Shown here in pieces: positions 1 through 13,000 of a DNA stretch of 64,000 nucleotides. A model generated the notes under the pieces. The model saw only the letters and a program-made list of their open reading frames with translations. It did not search any database and was not told the origin of the DNA. Numbering within the stretch: position 1 is the stretch's first letter; the number at the start of each line of letters is the position of its first letter. Location of the stretch: NCBI GenBank assembly GCA_963576475.1, contig OY754977.1, positions 11,163,089-11,227,088 of the forward strand, written 5' to 3'. Source of the stretch: Molanna angustata. Its lineage: Eukaryota; Arthropoda; Insecta; Trichoptera; Molannidae. The position numbers were made by a program, and so were the translations under genes.

Positions 1-105
1 GCGCTGTTTAATGATTCAGGATCGTTCCAAGGGCGCTGATAGCCCAGTCATATTTTACTCTACGAAACAAAGCTGTTTTCAATCATGAAATAAAACAGTT
101 TTTAC
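1..105 (-). repeat. L2/CR1-like LINE 3' end (distal part)
   Basis: Read on the minus strand, this matches the 3' end of the L2-like LINE at 14685-15275: an AACAGCTTTG-like stretch followed by AGCGCCCTTGGA and a final AACAGCGC (AAACGGCGC in the other copy). Coding potential is lost. The part that should precede it directly in the LINE lies ~1.6 kb away at 1690-1800, so the copy was split. Confidence 0.6.
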
Positions 106-1690
106 TTTAAGGCCCTTGTATACCCTGGGTATACGGATGTACGCAAAAATGCACATTAAATTACCTTCTAATGTATGAAACATGAAAAAAAAATTGTATA
201 TCACCTGATATGTGATATACAACATTTTACTGTGCAATAAAAGGTAATATTTAGAGGTTTTTTTTAAATAGCAAGAATAGTTATTAAAATATTAAGTATC
301 ATAATAAAAAAACTCAGCCGGTAGATTTTCATATTCTCTTTCGATTGAAGTAAAAATCTACTTCATAGGCTTTGTAGTTTTTTAGTTACTTACAACAAAA
401 AAATAAAAAAGTGTTTTACTAACACCAATTTTACAAGAAAAGTATTAATCGAACTCTAAATTCAAAAAACTCATACAATAGAATGAAGATGTACATAAAA
501 ACTGTTTCTTATTTCAAAGACATATCTTTTGAGGGTACTGGTGAAATTATTTTCAAAATATACTATTGCCCGATTTCCCCAAGGCTCCTTAACTTAAAAA
601 AACACATTTATGAACCACTTAGCGCAAAATTGCATTTCACCAAACAATCTTAGCCTCGCTTAGCGACGTCGGCGCATAAAATTTTAAGTGGCGGTCTCTA
701 GTGGATTAACCGTCATAAGCGTCACTTAACGCGTTTGACAGATAGATATTTGGGTTACGATTTCGTCGCAGAGTTGTTTTATTAATGAATTTATCTTTTT
801 TTTTTTGTAAAATTTAAGTTATATTTTGTTTATTATCATCTTGGAAGATGGCTGGATTTGTGAAATCGTTGAATTGGTCGATGAAATAGACATGCTCCAT
901 CCGTTTGTTTTGAAGTAATTGCCGTGTTTTTTGAAACTAATTCAATTAATTTAGTTTTTTCACTGGGGGTAAAATTTGTAGAACGTTTCCTTGGTTAATC
1001 CATAATTACATATACTCTGCTAAATATTATACTCTGATAAATATGCGCGTCCCGTGTCGAACAATCTCAACAATCAACAAGTGCGAAGCGAATAAATAGC
1101 CATGACAGCGAGTATATCCTAGGATGTACACCGATTTTTTAAACCAAACCTAGAAAAGTTTGGTAAAAATAGATTGGTTAGGTTTGTCTGTAGTTATAAT
1201 TGCGGCTGGCATGAGCCAGTTGCATTGTATATTAAAAAAAGTAACAAATATTAAAATAAAATAACTAAATTGGTGTGAATACTAAATAAACTGTCTGTAC
1301 ATGATGTGTAAAAAACAAAAACTGGTGTACAAACAAGGCTACCCTGACAGCGAGCGCCGCTAGCGCCATCTGTTGGCGCCAGCGGCAATTACCTGTACTC
1401 ATGAGATCAAAGAAGTACTTTTTTATAATTAATTTATATATAGAGTAAAAATCGTGAAATTCACACGTTAGAATATTTTAATGATATTTTTATAGTTTAT
1501 TATGTATTTCTTATTTGCATATTTTTTAAAGTAACGTTATCTTGAGTCCATATTCATGTTCACCGGAAACATAACAAAAACTAATCTTGACCTTAGCTTA
1601 GTGTGGCTGTTATTTGTTGGTGAAATGCAAATTTATTAAGTAAGCCACTTAAGGATTTAAGTTTCGAATGGGTACTTAGCTGATGTTCGG
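106..1690. other. Non-coding insertion separating two L2 pieces
   Basis: No convincing coding region. AT-rich DNA that splits an L2-like copy. It holds the left member of an inverted repeat pair (1128-1330). A degenerate inverted match near 584-646 and 1615-1670 shares TTTGCATTTCACCAA-like sequence, which suggests a decayed DNA transposon. Exact ends and target duplication could not be fixed. Confidence 0.4.
1128..1330 (+). repeat. Dispersed repeat, left copy of inverted pair
   Basis: About 200 bp that matches the reverse complement of 3062-3270. Shared blocks include AATTGGTGT (GATTGGTGT in the other copy), ACATGATGTGT and ACTGGTGTA (CCTGGTGTA in the other). The two copies face each other across the RIOK2 5' exons. 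No ORF. Confidence 0.6.
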
Positions 1691-1800
1691 TTTTGAGGGA
1701 CCTTGGAGAAAGCGGCCGTATATAGCCTACTATAGCCTCTTAAGCACTGTGGACATCTGGATGCAATGCACTCCACTTAATAGGATTAACTAAAGCATTT
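1690..1800 (-). repeat. L2/CR1-like LINE 3' end (proximal part)
   Basis: The minus strand carries the conserved block GTGGAGTGCATTGCATCCAG, homologous to the ATGGAATAAATTGCCCC block of the LINE at 14685-15275 and to the copy at 35625-36050. It is the upstream half of the copy whose end is at 1-105. Confidence 0.55.
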
Positions 1801-1855
1801 TAAACAAAACCAGTAACATATGTATGTTTATCGATGTTTAATGAAAAAATAATTA

Positions 1856-2756
<901 letters not shown>

Positions 2757-3061
2757 GGCTGATACAATTTATTTTATAAAATATAACAAATAATATTAAA
2801 TTGTAAACACAAATAAGAACTCATGTCAATGTCATCGAAATACACGTTTCTCTTTTCTATGATACACGTGAAAAAGAATTCATAGATGAAATAATTTCAA
2901 GATCTATGGAAATTTATTTACAAAAATAAGTTATTAAAAATTGCAACACTACACCGTGCTTAATACACAAATTTGTTAAATTGTCTGTTTTAATCGGATT
3001 TTAGAATTTTACTTAAAATTGAGCAAAGAATGCTTTTAAAAACCGGAGAGCCTAGTTTTTA
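2757..3061 (-). promoter_or_regulatory. RIOK2 upstream region (5' UTR/promoter, inferred)
   Basis: Non-coding DNA immediately upstream of the RIOK2 ATG. It contains a CACGTG E-box-like hexamer near 2866. No TATA box stands out. Promoter role is inferred only from position. Confidence 0.35.
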
Positions 3062-3270
3062 CACCAGGTTTTGTTTTTGACACATCATGTATAGACGGTT
3101 TGTCTTGTATTAACACCAATCAAGTTATTATTTTTAATATTTTAGTTACTTTTTTAATAACTTATACGACTGACTCACGCCATTCGCAATCATGACTGCA
3201 TACAAACATAACCAACCAATTTTTACTTACTAAACTTTTGTAAGTTAGATTTAAAAAAAATGGTGTACTA
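3062..3270 (-). repeat. Dispersed repeat, right copy of inverted pair
   Basis: Reverse-complement homologue of 1128-1330, ending at 3264-3270 with GGTGTAC. Similarity spans ~200 bp with substitutions and small gaps. No coding capacity. Confidence 0.6.
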
Positions 3271-3439
3271 ATACCGGGCCGCCTTGGTCTCCTCGGCCGC
3301 GAGGGAAATCCACTGTACCATTTTTATTTTGTGGGTACTTACCCAGATCGTTCTTTTTTTTCTTCTCGTCTGTGAATATTTTATTTTCTTTTCGGGAGTT
3401 TTTGGAAACAGTTTTTGCCACACCGGGTTTTTCACCTGC

Positions 3440-3800
3440 GACACGTTTTTTTTTTCAAATTCAAATTTGAAAATAAAAGATTTTTTTCCTTTGTTTTTTT
3501 CAGGCAAAACCCTGAGAGACCGAGTGAGGAACTCTAGAATAAGGGAACTATGTGAGGTTGACGATATCATCAGATGGAGCAGGCAGCGGAGGAGGGACTG
3601 GTATGGTCATGTCCAAAGGATGGACAGCACCAGACTTCCTCATATCGTGCTTCACAATCAGCCTCACGGAACCCGCCCTCGCGGTAGACCGCCAAAAAGA
3701 TGGAGGGATAGCTGGGGGTCCACTTCGCAGGAAGAGCAGGCCTCTTAAAAAACAGACCTGAAGGTCTATTCAAAAGAAGAAGAAGAAGAAGAAGAAGTTT
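3440..3800 (+). mobile_element. LINE 3' end with GAA-repeat tail
   Basis: The plus strand encodes the C-terminal tail typical of many insect LINE ORF2 proteins: RDRVRNSRIRE, then WYGHVQRMDSTRLP and GTRPRGRPPKRWRDSW. It ends with a (GAA)n tract at 3776-3797. RT and endonuclease are missing, so this is a 5'-truncated dead copy. Related tails with similar wording lie at 21380-21720, 44755-44990 and 62041-62360. Confidence 0.75.
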
Positions 3801-4063
3801 TTTTCAAAAGAAACGGACCGACATTCGGCCCTGCCGCCGACGAATTTATATAAAAAAAACAAACGGGTCGATGGAACGTCACCCGAACACAGAAAACGCC
3901 AACAACCCGGTTCCATTAAAGAAGGCTGTTTCCGACTGTGGAGGCCTTCGTAGAGCATACCCTAAAGTTAGGATTTTTCTTCTCTCGAAAGTTTACTTTA
4001 TTTTATTGACAATTGTTTTATCTTATTACTTTACAATCCTTGACTAGGGACGTCGGCGATTGA
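3801..4063. other. Unassigned spacer before R1-like LINE
   Basis: No usable ORF. It may be degenerate 5' sequence of the downstream LINE (two frames with stops), but I could not identify a domain. Confidence 0.3.
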
Positions 4064-4069
4064 GTAACG

Positions 4070-5995
4070 GTGAACAGCATCAAAGAAGGGCCTTTGTACC
4101 TGCGTGGAAGAAGCAGATCGGAACCAACACCGAGGACGTCACAACTCGTAGCGCCACAACAACACAACATTCCTCAGACGCCCGCTTCGCCACCAGTTTC
4201 TGTTGAGGAACTCGATTTAATTATTGGGAACCTTAAACTAAATAAATCCCCAGGCCTCGACCGTATCGACTCTATTTTAATACAAAGATGTTGGCGTTTG
4301 GCTCAATTTGAAATGGTTTCCCTCTTAAAAAGATGTTTAGACGAAGGCTGTTTTCCAGACTGTTGGAAAACGGGCCTCATGACTATAATTCCCAAACGAT
4401 GCGATCGTCCTAGCACGGACCCAAAAGCATATAGACCTGTTACTCTCCTGCCTATTCTGGGCAAGATTCTGGAAAGACTTATATGCAGTAGAATTGAATC
4501 CCATCTTTCTAACTCATGTCCACTTTCTTCTCGCCAATTTGGCTTCCGACCTGGAATTTCAACAGTCGATGCTATAAATTATATGTCAGAATTTGTAAGA
4601 CATTCTGACGAAAAATATGTTATTGCTATTTCCCTTGACATTAGTGGTGCATTTGACAATGCTTGGTGGCCGCTCATTTTGCATAAACTGAAGTCAAGGA
4701 ATATACCCCGCAATATATATCTGATAGTTAAGAGTTACTTTGAAAATCGCCGCATAGTCCTGCCTGGGGGACAATTTCTACATACGCGACAGGTAAGCAT
4801 TGAATGTCCTCAGGGTTCTGTTCTCGGTCCACTTCTCTGGAACATTCTTTTTGATGACTTGCTGGATCTTCCTCTCTCCAGTAATTGTACGATTCAAGCG
4901 TATGCCGATGATGCATACATCCTCGTCCGTGGTAATTCCCGTAGATTTATTGAGAACTCAGCTACTCAAGCTCTTTCCTTAGTTTCCGACTGGGGTGTAA
5001 AAAATAAACTTTGCTTCGCTCCTAATAAGACATATGGCTTGGTTTTCAAAGGCTTACTACGTAGACAGCCGTCTATTAAGTTCTCAGGAACAAATGTAAG
5101 TTTTCGGGACCAAATCACTTGCCTAGGAGTTGTTCTGGAAAGAGGACCAAATTTTAAAAACCATGCTCGATTGTGTGTCGACAAAGCTAAGTCAGCTTTT
5201 TTAAAGATCTCACACATCGCCAAGGCATACTGGGGTTTACAGTTTCAAGTATCCTGCCTTTTCTATAAGGCAGTTTACCTCGGCATTGCTTGCTATGCAG
5301 CAGGATGTTGGTCTCACGCCTGTGAGCTTCAACATATACGTAGAATTTTGCTCTCAGGCCAACGATTCGCTCTCATCGCTCTATCCAAAGCATATGGAAC
5401 GAGTCCCACTGAAGCACTGCCAATTTTGACAGGCATGACTCCCCTTGATCTGGAACTTCAGCGTAGAGGGGCTGTTTTCAACCTTATGCGGGGCTGTTCT
5501 TCTATGATCGGAAATATTCCTCTCTTCCCTCCAGAGGGTCGAGTGTCACGCGGCTTTGTTGAAAGGACTGTAAATGAAAATTTGCAGAACATCTGGCAGA
5601 CTCGCTGGACGGCCTGCTCAGTGGGAAGAATTACCTACTTATTTTTTCCCGACGTGAGGTATCGTCTTAAATCTCCCTGGGTTGTTCCAGACTTTTGGAC
5701 TTCCCAATTTTTCACAGGACACGGAAACTTTAAAAGTTATCTTCACCGATTTAACATTGCCTCCTCTGCCTCATGTCATTTCTGTCAATACCCGGACCAA
5801 ACTTCGGAACATATCCTTTGGGAATGTTGCCACCCAATGGTGTCCTCATATAGATCGGAGCTCCTCGTTGCTGTCCGTGGGCCTCTTCAAGGTCCCATTG
5901 GTCATGCGGATTTTGTGATCTCGAAGAAAAATTATAAAGCTTTTAAGGTTTTCTGTCATAGATATGGTGCCTTACTTTTAGAAGATTCCCGTTAA
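4070..5995 (+). mobile_element. R1-clade LINE ORF2, 5'-truncated (RT + zinc knuckle)
   Basis: Continuous 641-codon frame encoding a non-LTR reverse transcriptase. It opens on GTG just after a stop, so no true start is present and the upstream endonuclease domain is missing. RT motifs in order: AYRPVTLLPILGKILERLI, RQFGFRPGISTVDAI, DISGAFDNAWW, PQGSVLGPLLWN and the catalytic YADDAYILV (Tyr codon at 4901). The C-terminus has the Cys-His knuckle CHFCQYPDQTSEHILWEC, which together with the overall layout points to the R1 group (R1/TRAS/SART/Waldo-like; clade from family knowledge). The RT frame has no internal stop, so the copy looks young, yet without endonuclease it could not move by itself. 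Confidence 0.85.
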
Positions 5996-6580
5996 ATTAA
6001 TTATTTCCAGAGATCTTGGTCACTTCTCTGATGGTCTGCATGTAGGGGGATCTGAGGTCATAGACAGTCCACGGGTGTGAATTTTCTGTTCGCACTCGTT
6101 GATTGTTTCTTTTTGCACTATGGTGCCGAGATTGCTAATCTAGAGGGCTCCATGAGCTACTTTTCGTGCTATGCATTTTTTTTTGTCGTTCACTTAGCGT
6201 TCTGTGAAGGGGCCGATTACAGTCCCCATAGGCAGAGCGGGTGGTGGTGGGAGTAGCGAAACGAACTCGTAGCGGCCATAAAGCTATGCCTGGTTTGGTC
6301 TGTTGGACGTCCCCTCCAGCAGGTGAACCTAAATTCTTTCTTTCCCTCGATCCGAGACTGATGATCGTCTTTTTTTGTGCCGGTCGCCTCACGTCCTCAC
6401 TAGACACTATATGCCCTCTAGCCTCTATCAGGGCGAGTTGGTGTCAGTACATCATAGGATATCCTTTGAAGCCCAGTAATAAGTATTCTCGATTCAAAAA
6501 ATATGTTTCTTTAGGAAATATAATATTAAAATTTAATAACTATATAGTTGTAAGTATCCAAATATCTTGAAATTTTAGCC
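5996..6580 (+). mobile_element. Probable 3' UTR of R1-like LINE
   Basis: No gene. The stretch ATTACAGTCCCCATA..CAGAGCGGGTGGTG (6218-6246) and the preceding CATGAGCTACTTTTCGTGCT recur at 13360-13460, as expected of a shared LINE 3' UTR. A tail or target duplication was not resolved. Confidence 0.5.
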
Positions 6581-6654
6581 GAGAAGGAGGGCGATTTGCA
6601 CGTAAACCATCGAAGAAAAAAAAAACACGAATTTGCGCTCTGCGCAACCGGAAG

Positions 6655-7374
6655 CTTGTTCAAGATGTTTGGCGAAAATTATCCAACTGTCGATTGAAGG
6701 AAGAGGCAGTTTAAATCCAAGATACGCAAGATTGTATGCAGGGGTCTATATTTTTCACGGTTTTTCCAACTTTGAAGTCAAAAAACAGCAACTTAGAGGC
6801 TTCGCAGCATATATGTTCCATATACGGATTTACTCAGAATTCGGAGTAAAACATTTCGTGTGTCTGTGTGTGTCTCTGTCTGTGTGTGTGTCCCTATTAA
6901 CTTTTGATCCGCTCAATTTACAGAGCCAAAATTTTCAGGATATATAAACAGTAATAGGCCTACAAATTTTTTATAATCAAAATTTTGAATTTTTGTTTCA
7001 ATCAGGGGTTATCAACTTTTGAATTTTTACTTTATTTTTCCATATATCTCAGATACCATAAAAGCTAGAACGCTGAAAATTGGTATGAATATAGACATTT
7101 ACAAAATCTCAAATCCAATTTTTCAATAAAATTCCAGAGTTTTATCAAACATTTTTTATTAAGAAAAATATTTTTTTATGACAAATTTATGTTTTTAACT
7201 GCCCATATTTCTAAAGTTTTTAAAAATATCAAAAAAAAAGCCGAAAGACCCCAAGTAGATAATTTAATTGTCTATAAAAAACATAAAAATTGTAAAAGTA
7301 CATCTCATTTTTTTTTTAACAATTTTTATAAAAAATTGAATTTAGTGACCACATTGCTTCATACAATTTGTATG
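6655..7374 (+). repeat. Repeat family R-A, copy 1, left part
   Basis: Unclassified dispersed repeat starting near CCAACTGTCGATTG. Landmarks are TTTGAAGTCAAAAAACA, CTTTTGATCCGCTCAATTTA and CATACAATTTGTATG. Copy 2 is at 23755-25372 and copy 3 at 60305-61060. It has no convincing ORF and is interrupted by a hAT element at 7375. Confidence 0.65.
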
Positions 7375-8509
7375 CAGGGCCGGATAAACAAGTTTTTGCG
7401 CCCAGAGCAATATATTTCAAACCGCCCCCCCCCCCCTTCCTTCTCAAATGTTTGGAATTTCAATATTATATTATGCAGTATATTATGCAATATTATACAG
7501 TAAAAATCAATATATCAATATAAACCAAAGAATAAAAATAAATTATAATTCTACCTATTCCTATTCATGTATGTAACGTATCCTGAGAAGTAGGCATTTT
7601 AAACTAAAACCTTAGGTCTTACAATTTTTAAAATATTGGATCATCACATAAACCGTTTAAAGTTAAATATAATTTAAAAGTCCTTTTAACTATCTCAAGT
7701 ATTATGTAAATAAACTAAACTTAATAACTAATGTTAACACTAAAAATATCATAAAAACTATTTTTAATTAAAAAAAAACTCAATATAATTATCAAATTCC
7801 AGTAAAAATTTAAAATCACACCAAACTTAAAATAAAAAAAACAAATCGCGATTCTAATTAACACAAAACACTAAATAAGTTCTTGGTATAATAAATACCT
7901 ACATAAATTAATATTAATAAAACGAGGTATGCCAATGAATTTTACACAAAACAGCACACGAAAACTCCCATTGATTTCGATACACTTTGCCGACTAGTAT
8001 TCCATCTAGTTATAGGTATATATTAAAATCTATGGTCTATACTAGACTCGTAAAAAATATGGACACGTGTTAACATTTGACATCAGACAGAAGAGAGAGA
8101 TAGAAACAATAATATATGAATAATTGAAAGAGTCAGGTGACGAGTCGGCGACCGAGATCGAGAAAATAAGTAAGTATGTCGCTAAAGTCGAAAGGGAAAA
8201 CTTCACTGAAATTATCATAACATTTCTAAAGAACTTCGTTTCCCTTTTTTAGAAAACCTTGCTATTAGTTGCTGACAGGTTCCGCTTATTGAAACGGCTT
8301 ATGTAGTTTCATTAACAAGCAATAAGAGTTCTTAGTATAATGTATAATTAAAGTTACTGTGGCGTGTAGCATCTGGAATGTTTTCAAACACGCCGCTATC
8401 ATCTCATATGAAATTCATTATCAAGCGCCCGGGCGATTTCAGATAGGGGGGCGCTGGCTTCATTATGTAGATAATTTAACACTTTAGCAAGTAAATTATT
8501 AGAATGATT

Positions 8510-8580
<71 letters not shown>

Positions 8581-8814
8581 CGACTATATATGTTTACGAA
8601 TAACACGGTAATAGACGGACAAGATATTAACACCGCAGAATTTTATCATACACACCATCACGCCGTGTCCCTTTCGGGGAAGGCAGAGAGAACCGAGTGC
8701 CATACCTGGGGAATTTTTGATTTATATAATTAACATTTTAGGATTTTAAGCGCCCTTTTTAGACAAGCGCCCTGATTTCTTGTTCCGGGTTGTTCTATGA
8801 TTTATCCGGCCCTG
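7375..8814. mobile_element. Non-autonomous hAT-type DNA transposon
   Basis: 1440 bp bounded by terminal inverted repeats beginning CAGGGCCGGATAAA. It is flanked by an exact 8-bp duplication TTTGTATG (7367-7374 and 8815-8822). The 8-bp duplication and CAGGG-type ends are diagnostic of the hAT superfamily. R-A copy 2 has the empty site, with a single TTTGTATG. No transposase is readable. Inside lie AT-rich filler, a (GT)n run and a scrap of LINE 3' end near 8655-8712. Confidence 0.85.
8514..8577. repeat. (GT)n microsatellite
   Basis: About 32 perfect GT units inside the hAT element. It makes an artefactual Val-Cys repeat frame that is not a gene. Confidence 0.95.
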
Positions 8815-9112
8815 TTTGTATGGCAGTCGCCTATACACAATAATATATGTAAGTAAGAAGTTTGATACTTAAATCTCCAAACATACATACATACCATCAT
8901 GCTGTTTTCATATTCCGGGTAGGATCAAAGGACTGATCTCCATACTATCCTATCTTGACATACATACCTAGGTACATGTGTTGTATAGAAAACCAAATAT
9001 TTTAAAATATTAAATAATTTGTACTTATGGGTTTATAGTTTGGTACTTATTCTTCTACTATACACACTATCGCTATCGACAGTTGGATCTCATGTGTTAC
9101 ATGCAACTAGTA
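8815..9112 (+). repeat. Repeat family R-A, copy 1, right part
   Basis: Continuation of R-A after the hAT insertion, homologous to 25082-25372. It includes GGCAGTCGCCTATACACA and TACATACATACCATCATGCT. Confidence 0.6.
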
Positions 9113-9791
9113 TTATACCTTTTAGGAATGGGTACACAGTTGGTTATTTTAAATTGTTTATTTTTGTCTATAACAGCCAAAATCGGTTTAAAACTGTTGA
9201 TCCATGAAATGTCATAAAAACGTAATGTGTTGTGTCTAGTTATGTCAAAAATGTAAATTTTAATTATGCTGTAATACAATTTTTGTTTTGTTTTGAATAT
9301 TACTTACGCGTTTTATAGCAGTTTGACGGTTAGTATTAAAATTTTGTTAGGTAGTGACGATAAAATGATAATTATTTGTTTGACATAAATATGTAAACTT
9401 CTCAACTTAAATTCATAGAATAATAATAAAACTATAGAATAATTCCCATACAATAACTCTCTGAAAAAGTAAAGCCGTTTTATTGCCCGGCTCGTTTCAA
9501 TATAATATGTATGACTCTGCTGGTAGACATTGTTCGTATAGTTCTACCCGTTATGACTGCGTAAATAATTTCAAGCAGTTAAAAAATTCCCTATTTGGAG
9601 AACGTATCACGCAGACGGCCAAATGATTACTGAATGCTCGTAGCAAAATGTTGACCAAATTAGTCAACATAAAGCAGTCGCGTTTACTGCAGGCTAAAGA
9701 GTATTCTATACTATTATTATGCTATGCTTAAATTTAATGAAATTATTTAAAAGATCGTTGTATTTATAGTAATTAGCAGCTGTCATATAAT
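9113..9791 (+). promoter_or_regulatory. HINFP upstream region
   Basis: No ORF with known similarity. This should contain the promoter and 5' UTR of the gene starting at 9792. No TATA box or other element can be assigned with confidence. Confidence 0.3.
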
Positions 9792-10073
9792 ATGGAAGAA
9801 TGCATCAAAGAGGAAATCGATATAGAAGTGGAAAAAATACAAGGAACTCATTTAAATTTATCATCAGCAAATATCCAAGAACTCTCTGACTTAAAGCTTT
9901 CCTCTAAAGAAAAAGCTGCCCGTGTTCGGCATTGGGTTGTCGAACAAACTTCTATCCCATCTTCTGAATTTATTGACCCAGAGGAATGTTATGACGAAAA
10001 TATGGAATTGTCAATGGATGACTTAAAAAGTAAAAAGAGAAAATTTCTCTCTGATGACTCTGACGATTTTGAA
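9792..10073 (+). CDS. HINFP: HINFP exon 1
   Basis: 94 codons, start ATG at 9792, donor GAA|GTAAGT, phase 0. It encodes the acidic N-terminus and a basic patch KSKKRK. The open frame continues 36 nt into the intron but is not coding there. Confidence 0.85.
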
Positions 10074-13000
10074 GTAAGTTATAATGATCTTGCCCCTGTG
10101 TCAAATTGAAAACGCAATGGGATTTGACATAAATTGTAGAATTTTATTCTATAACAACGGACAATAAACGTCAAATCTCGTACAGAAAAAATATCACTTG
10201 GCGATAATGAACAGCATTTTCAATTTGACTCAGGGGCATTTTTATCAAACAGACAGGAAAGAAATCCTGGTAAAAATGTATTATAACAACAATGCTATGA
10301 TTTTTCTGAATTATTGTTTAGAACCAGATATATGCGTCTTATGGTTTATTAAAAAATATAAACAAAATTTGGAAATGCAAAAATCTATAAATATATCACA
10401 CATTTTTTTCCTCATACATATTTTTTGGTTGAGTTTAGGCTACTTTGTAATTATTTTTTTTCGCGTGAGGGAGTTGCATTTTAAAAAAAACATTATCAAC
10501 CAAATAAAGGTACATAATCAATGACTTTATACACAAATCTGTTATTTAGAGAATATTTACAAACATTAGTCACTAGAGTTAGTAAGTAATAGGAGATGCA
10601 ATTTTAAAACCCAAATTTCTTTGTTTTTTCATTAAAATGTTACTACCACATCTTCGTCCAGCTCACCTAGTCCTTATCCTCCAAGTCCTTCTATTATCCG
10701 TGTCTTCCGAAAGAAGCCTTGCCTCCTTGAGATCTCTGGTTATTGTAGACATCCAAGTGGTCAATGGTCTACCTGATCTTCTGGGCTCCACCTGTATAGT
10801 ATGTCTATCATTCTTTTTATCATGTTATCTTGTGGCAGTCTCATGTGTCCATACCATCTCAAATCTGTTTTCGATCAGTTTTTGCTGATTGGTTCGACTT
10901 CGAAACTGCCACGGATATGGAGGTTCTTCACCCTGTCCAACCTTGTAACACCACCAGCCCATCAGAGCATTCATCTCGTTGGATAGTCTGGACATGGTTA
11001 TTTTTTGATGCCCAGCACTCAGATGAGTAGGTCATTGATTGTCTGACTACCGTTTTATATACCCGACCCTTAATTTTTATTGGCTTTTTCTTGTCACACA
11101 ATACACCAGAGATAGACCTACATTTCATCCTGCCATGCTATGAGCGGTGCACAATGTCATCGTTGATGCCACCCTTTGCGGACAGTATTGTGTTGAGGTA
11201 CTTGAATGATTCTACTGTGGGCACTAGTAAGTTCTGAATCCGCATAAAATGTGGCTCAATTGGTTGCTGTCCAGAAAAGTAACATGGCTGTATTCTATCT
11301 TTGATCTGCTAATTTGTAACCCGTTTGCCTCAAATGTCTCTTGCCGCCTACTCAGGGTACATTGCAAATCATCCATCAGTACCGCAAATGTTATTACCCC
11401 ATATAATTCTTTAATCCGCTGTTGGCCTTATTTTCCCACAAATATTTTTTATTCCTTACTATTGTTTAGTCCATTATATTTTGTGCTTATTAACATTTTT
11501 TTAGTGCAAACCTCCAAAAAAGAGAGATACTTATAAAAGACGTGTCGTTCACATAGATTGTGAATGGATTGGGTGCCGTTACAACACTACAGATTACGCA
11601 GAATTTCAAACACATGTTAAAGGACATTTACATGAAGTATTAATTAAGTCTTACAATGATGGAACAAGTGAGCACATTTATTATTTTTATTTCTTTATGA
11701 TTTTTTTCCTGGTAGTGCATTTCTTAGTAAAATTAAAAAAACTGATATGTGAACGTATAGAGCATGAATGGCGCAACTTTGCAGTGTATTTACACTAAAA
11801 GTAGTCATTTAGAACCCAAAATACTTGTACGCTGTGCAAGTATAATGACAAATGACAATTTCTTTCAAATTACCAGTGTTTAGCAGTTTTAAAGAAGCAA
11901 TGATTGTGTGAGAAATAATTTTAAGTAAAATTCTTCCCTGCTGCTAATCTAAATGTTCATTTTCTGAACTTTTATTTTCTTTTATTTAGGTACCTATATA
12001 AAATTACACATTATTTCTAAATAAAACAATATATAACAAAATACAATGTTGATACTCTCTCGATAGAGTTAAAAACTCGTGTTCGAGAGAGGAGTATCGT
12101 AATTACACACAGAAGAAAAATTCTACTTATAGGTTTGCACAAATTGCCAAAAATATGATCTTTTAATGCTATTTTAAATTTGTTTTGATCTTTTCATTCT
12201 CTAATGGAAGTGAGAAAGTCAGTTGTATTTTTCTTTGGTATGTTGATTTTGAAGTTTCTTCTAGTTTTTCCTGTTTCACTAGAAAAAAAATCAGTATTGT
12301 TCTGCCTGTGAGCATTATGTAGTTGCAATCATATATATTATTGTTTTAGTGTTGGGACCGGAAAGTCTACATAGATCTGTTCAGTCGGGTGATCTATAAG
12401 TTTGCCTAGTATAATCTTCATAATCAGTCTTTGTGTGACTTCAACTGGCAAAAGATTCGTCCTACAAGTACCACTCTATCTCATTTAATTGTGTTTACTT
12501 ATTCAATTTTCAGGTGTTTACGTTTGTCTATGGGATTTGTGTGATTTTGAATCAGCTGATGATCAGACAATCAAAAGACATGTGAACTATCATACATATC
12601 AAACTAGATTAAGGGCCATCGGAAAAAGTTATCTGTATATCTTACAAGAATGTTACAAAGAGTCGTCAACGAGGAATAAATTACCAATACTGACTTCTGA
12701 TTTTCTTTGTCGATGGGTCGGATGCACTTTGAAATTTACGTGTATTCAGGTGTGAATAAACTTTTTGTTATTTCTGATTGTTATTTATATTGCATATTAT
12801 TTTAAATATATCGAGCACTAGTGGGCCCGGGCAGACGTTGTTCTGCCACAGACCGCCTTGGATGTAGACCGCATTTTATATAAACCTCCTTTTATTTATC
12901 TTTTTGTACATAATATAAACAAAAATATAATTCACACTGGTGGGCTTATTGCCAATAGGCAATTTCTTCGATCCAACCAGATTACAAAACATGACAAAAT

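Noticed and set aside
8515..8733. Frame encoding a Val-Cys repeat
   Set aside because: Produced by the (GT)n microsatellite inside the hAT element.
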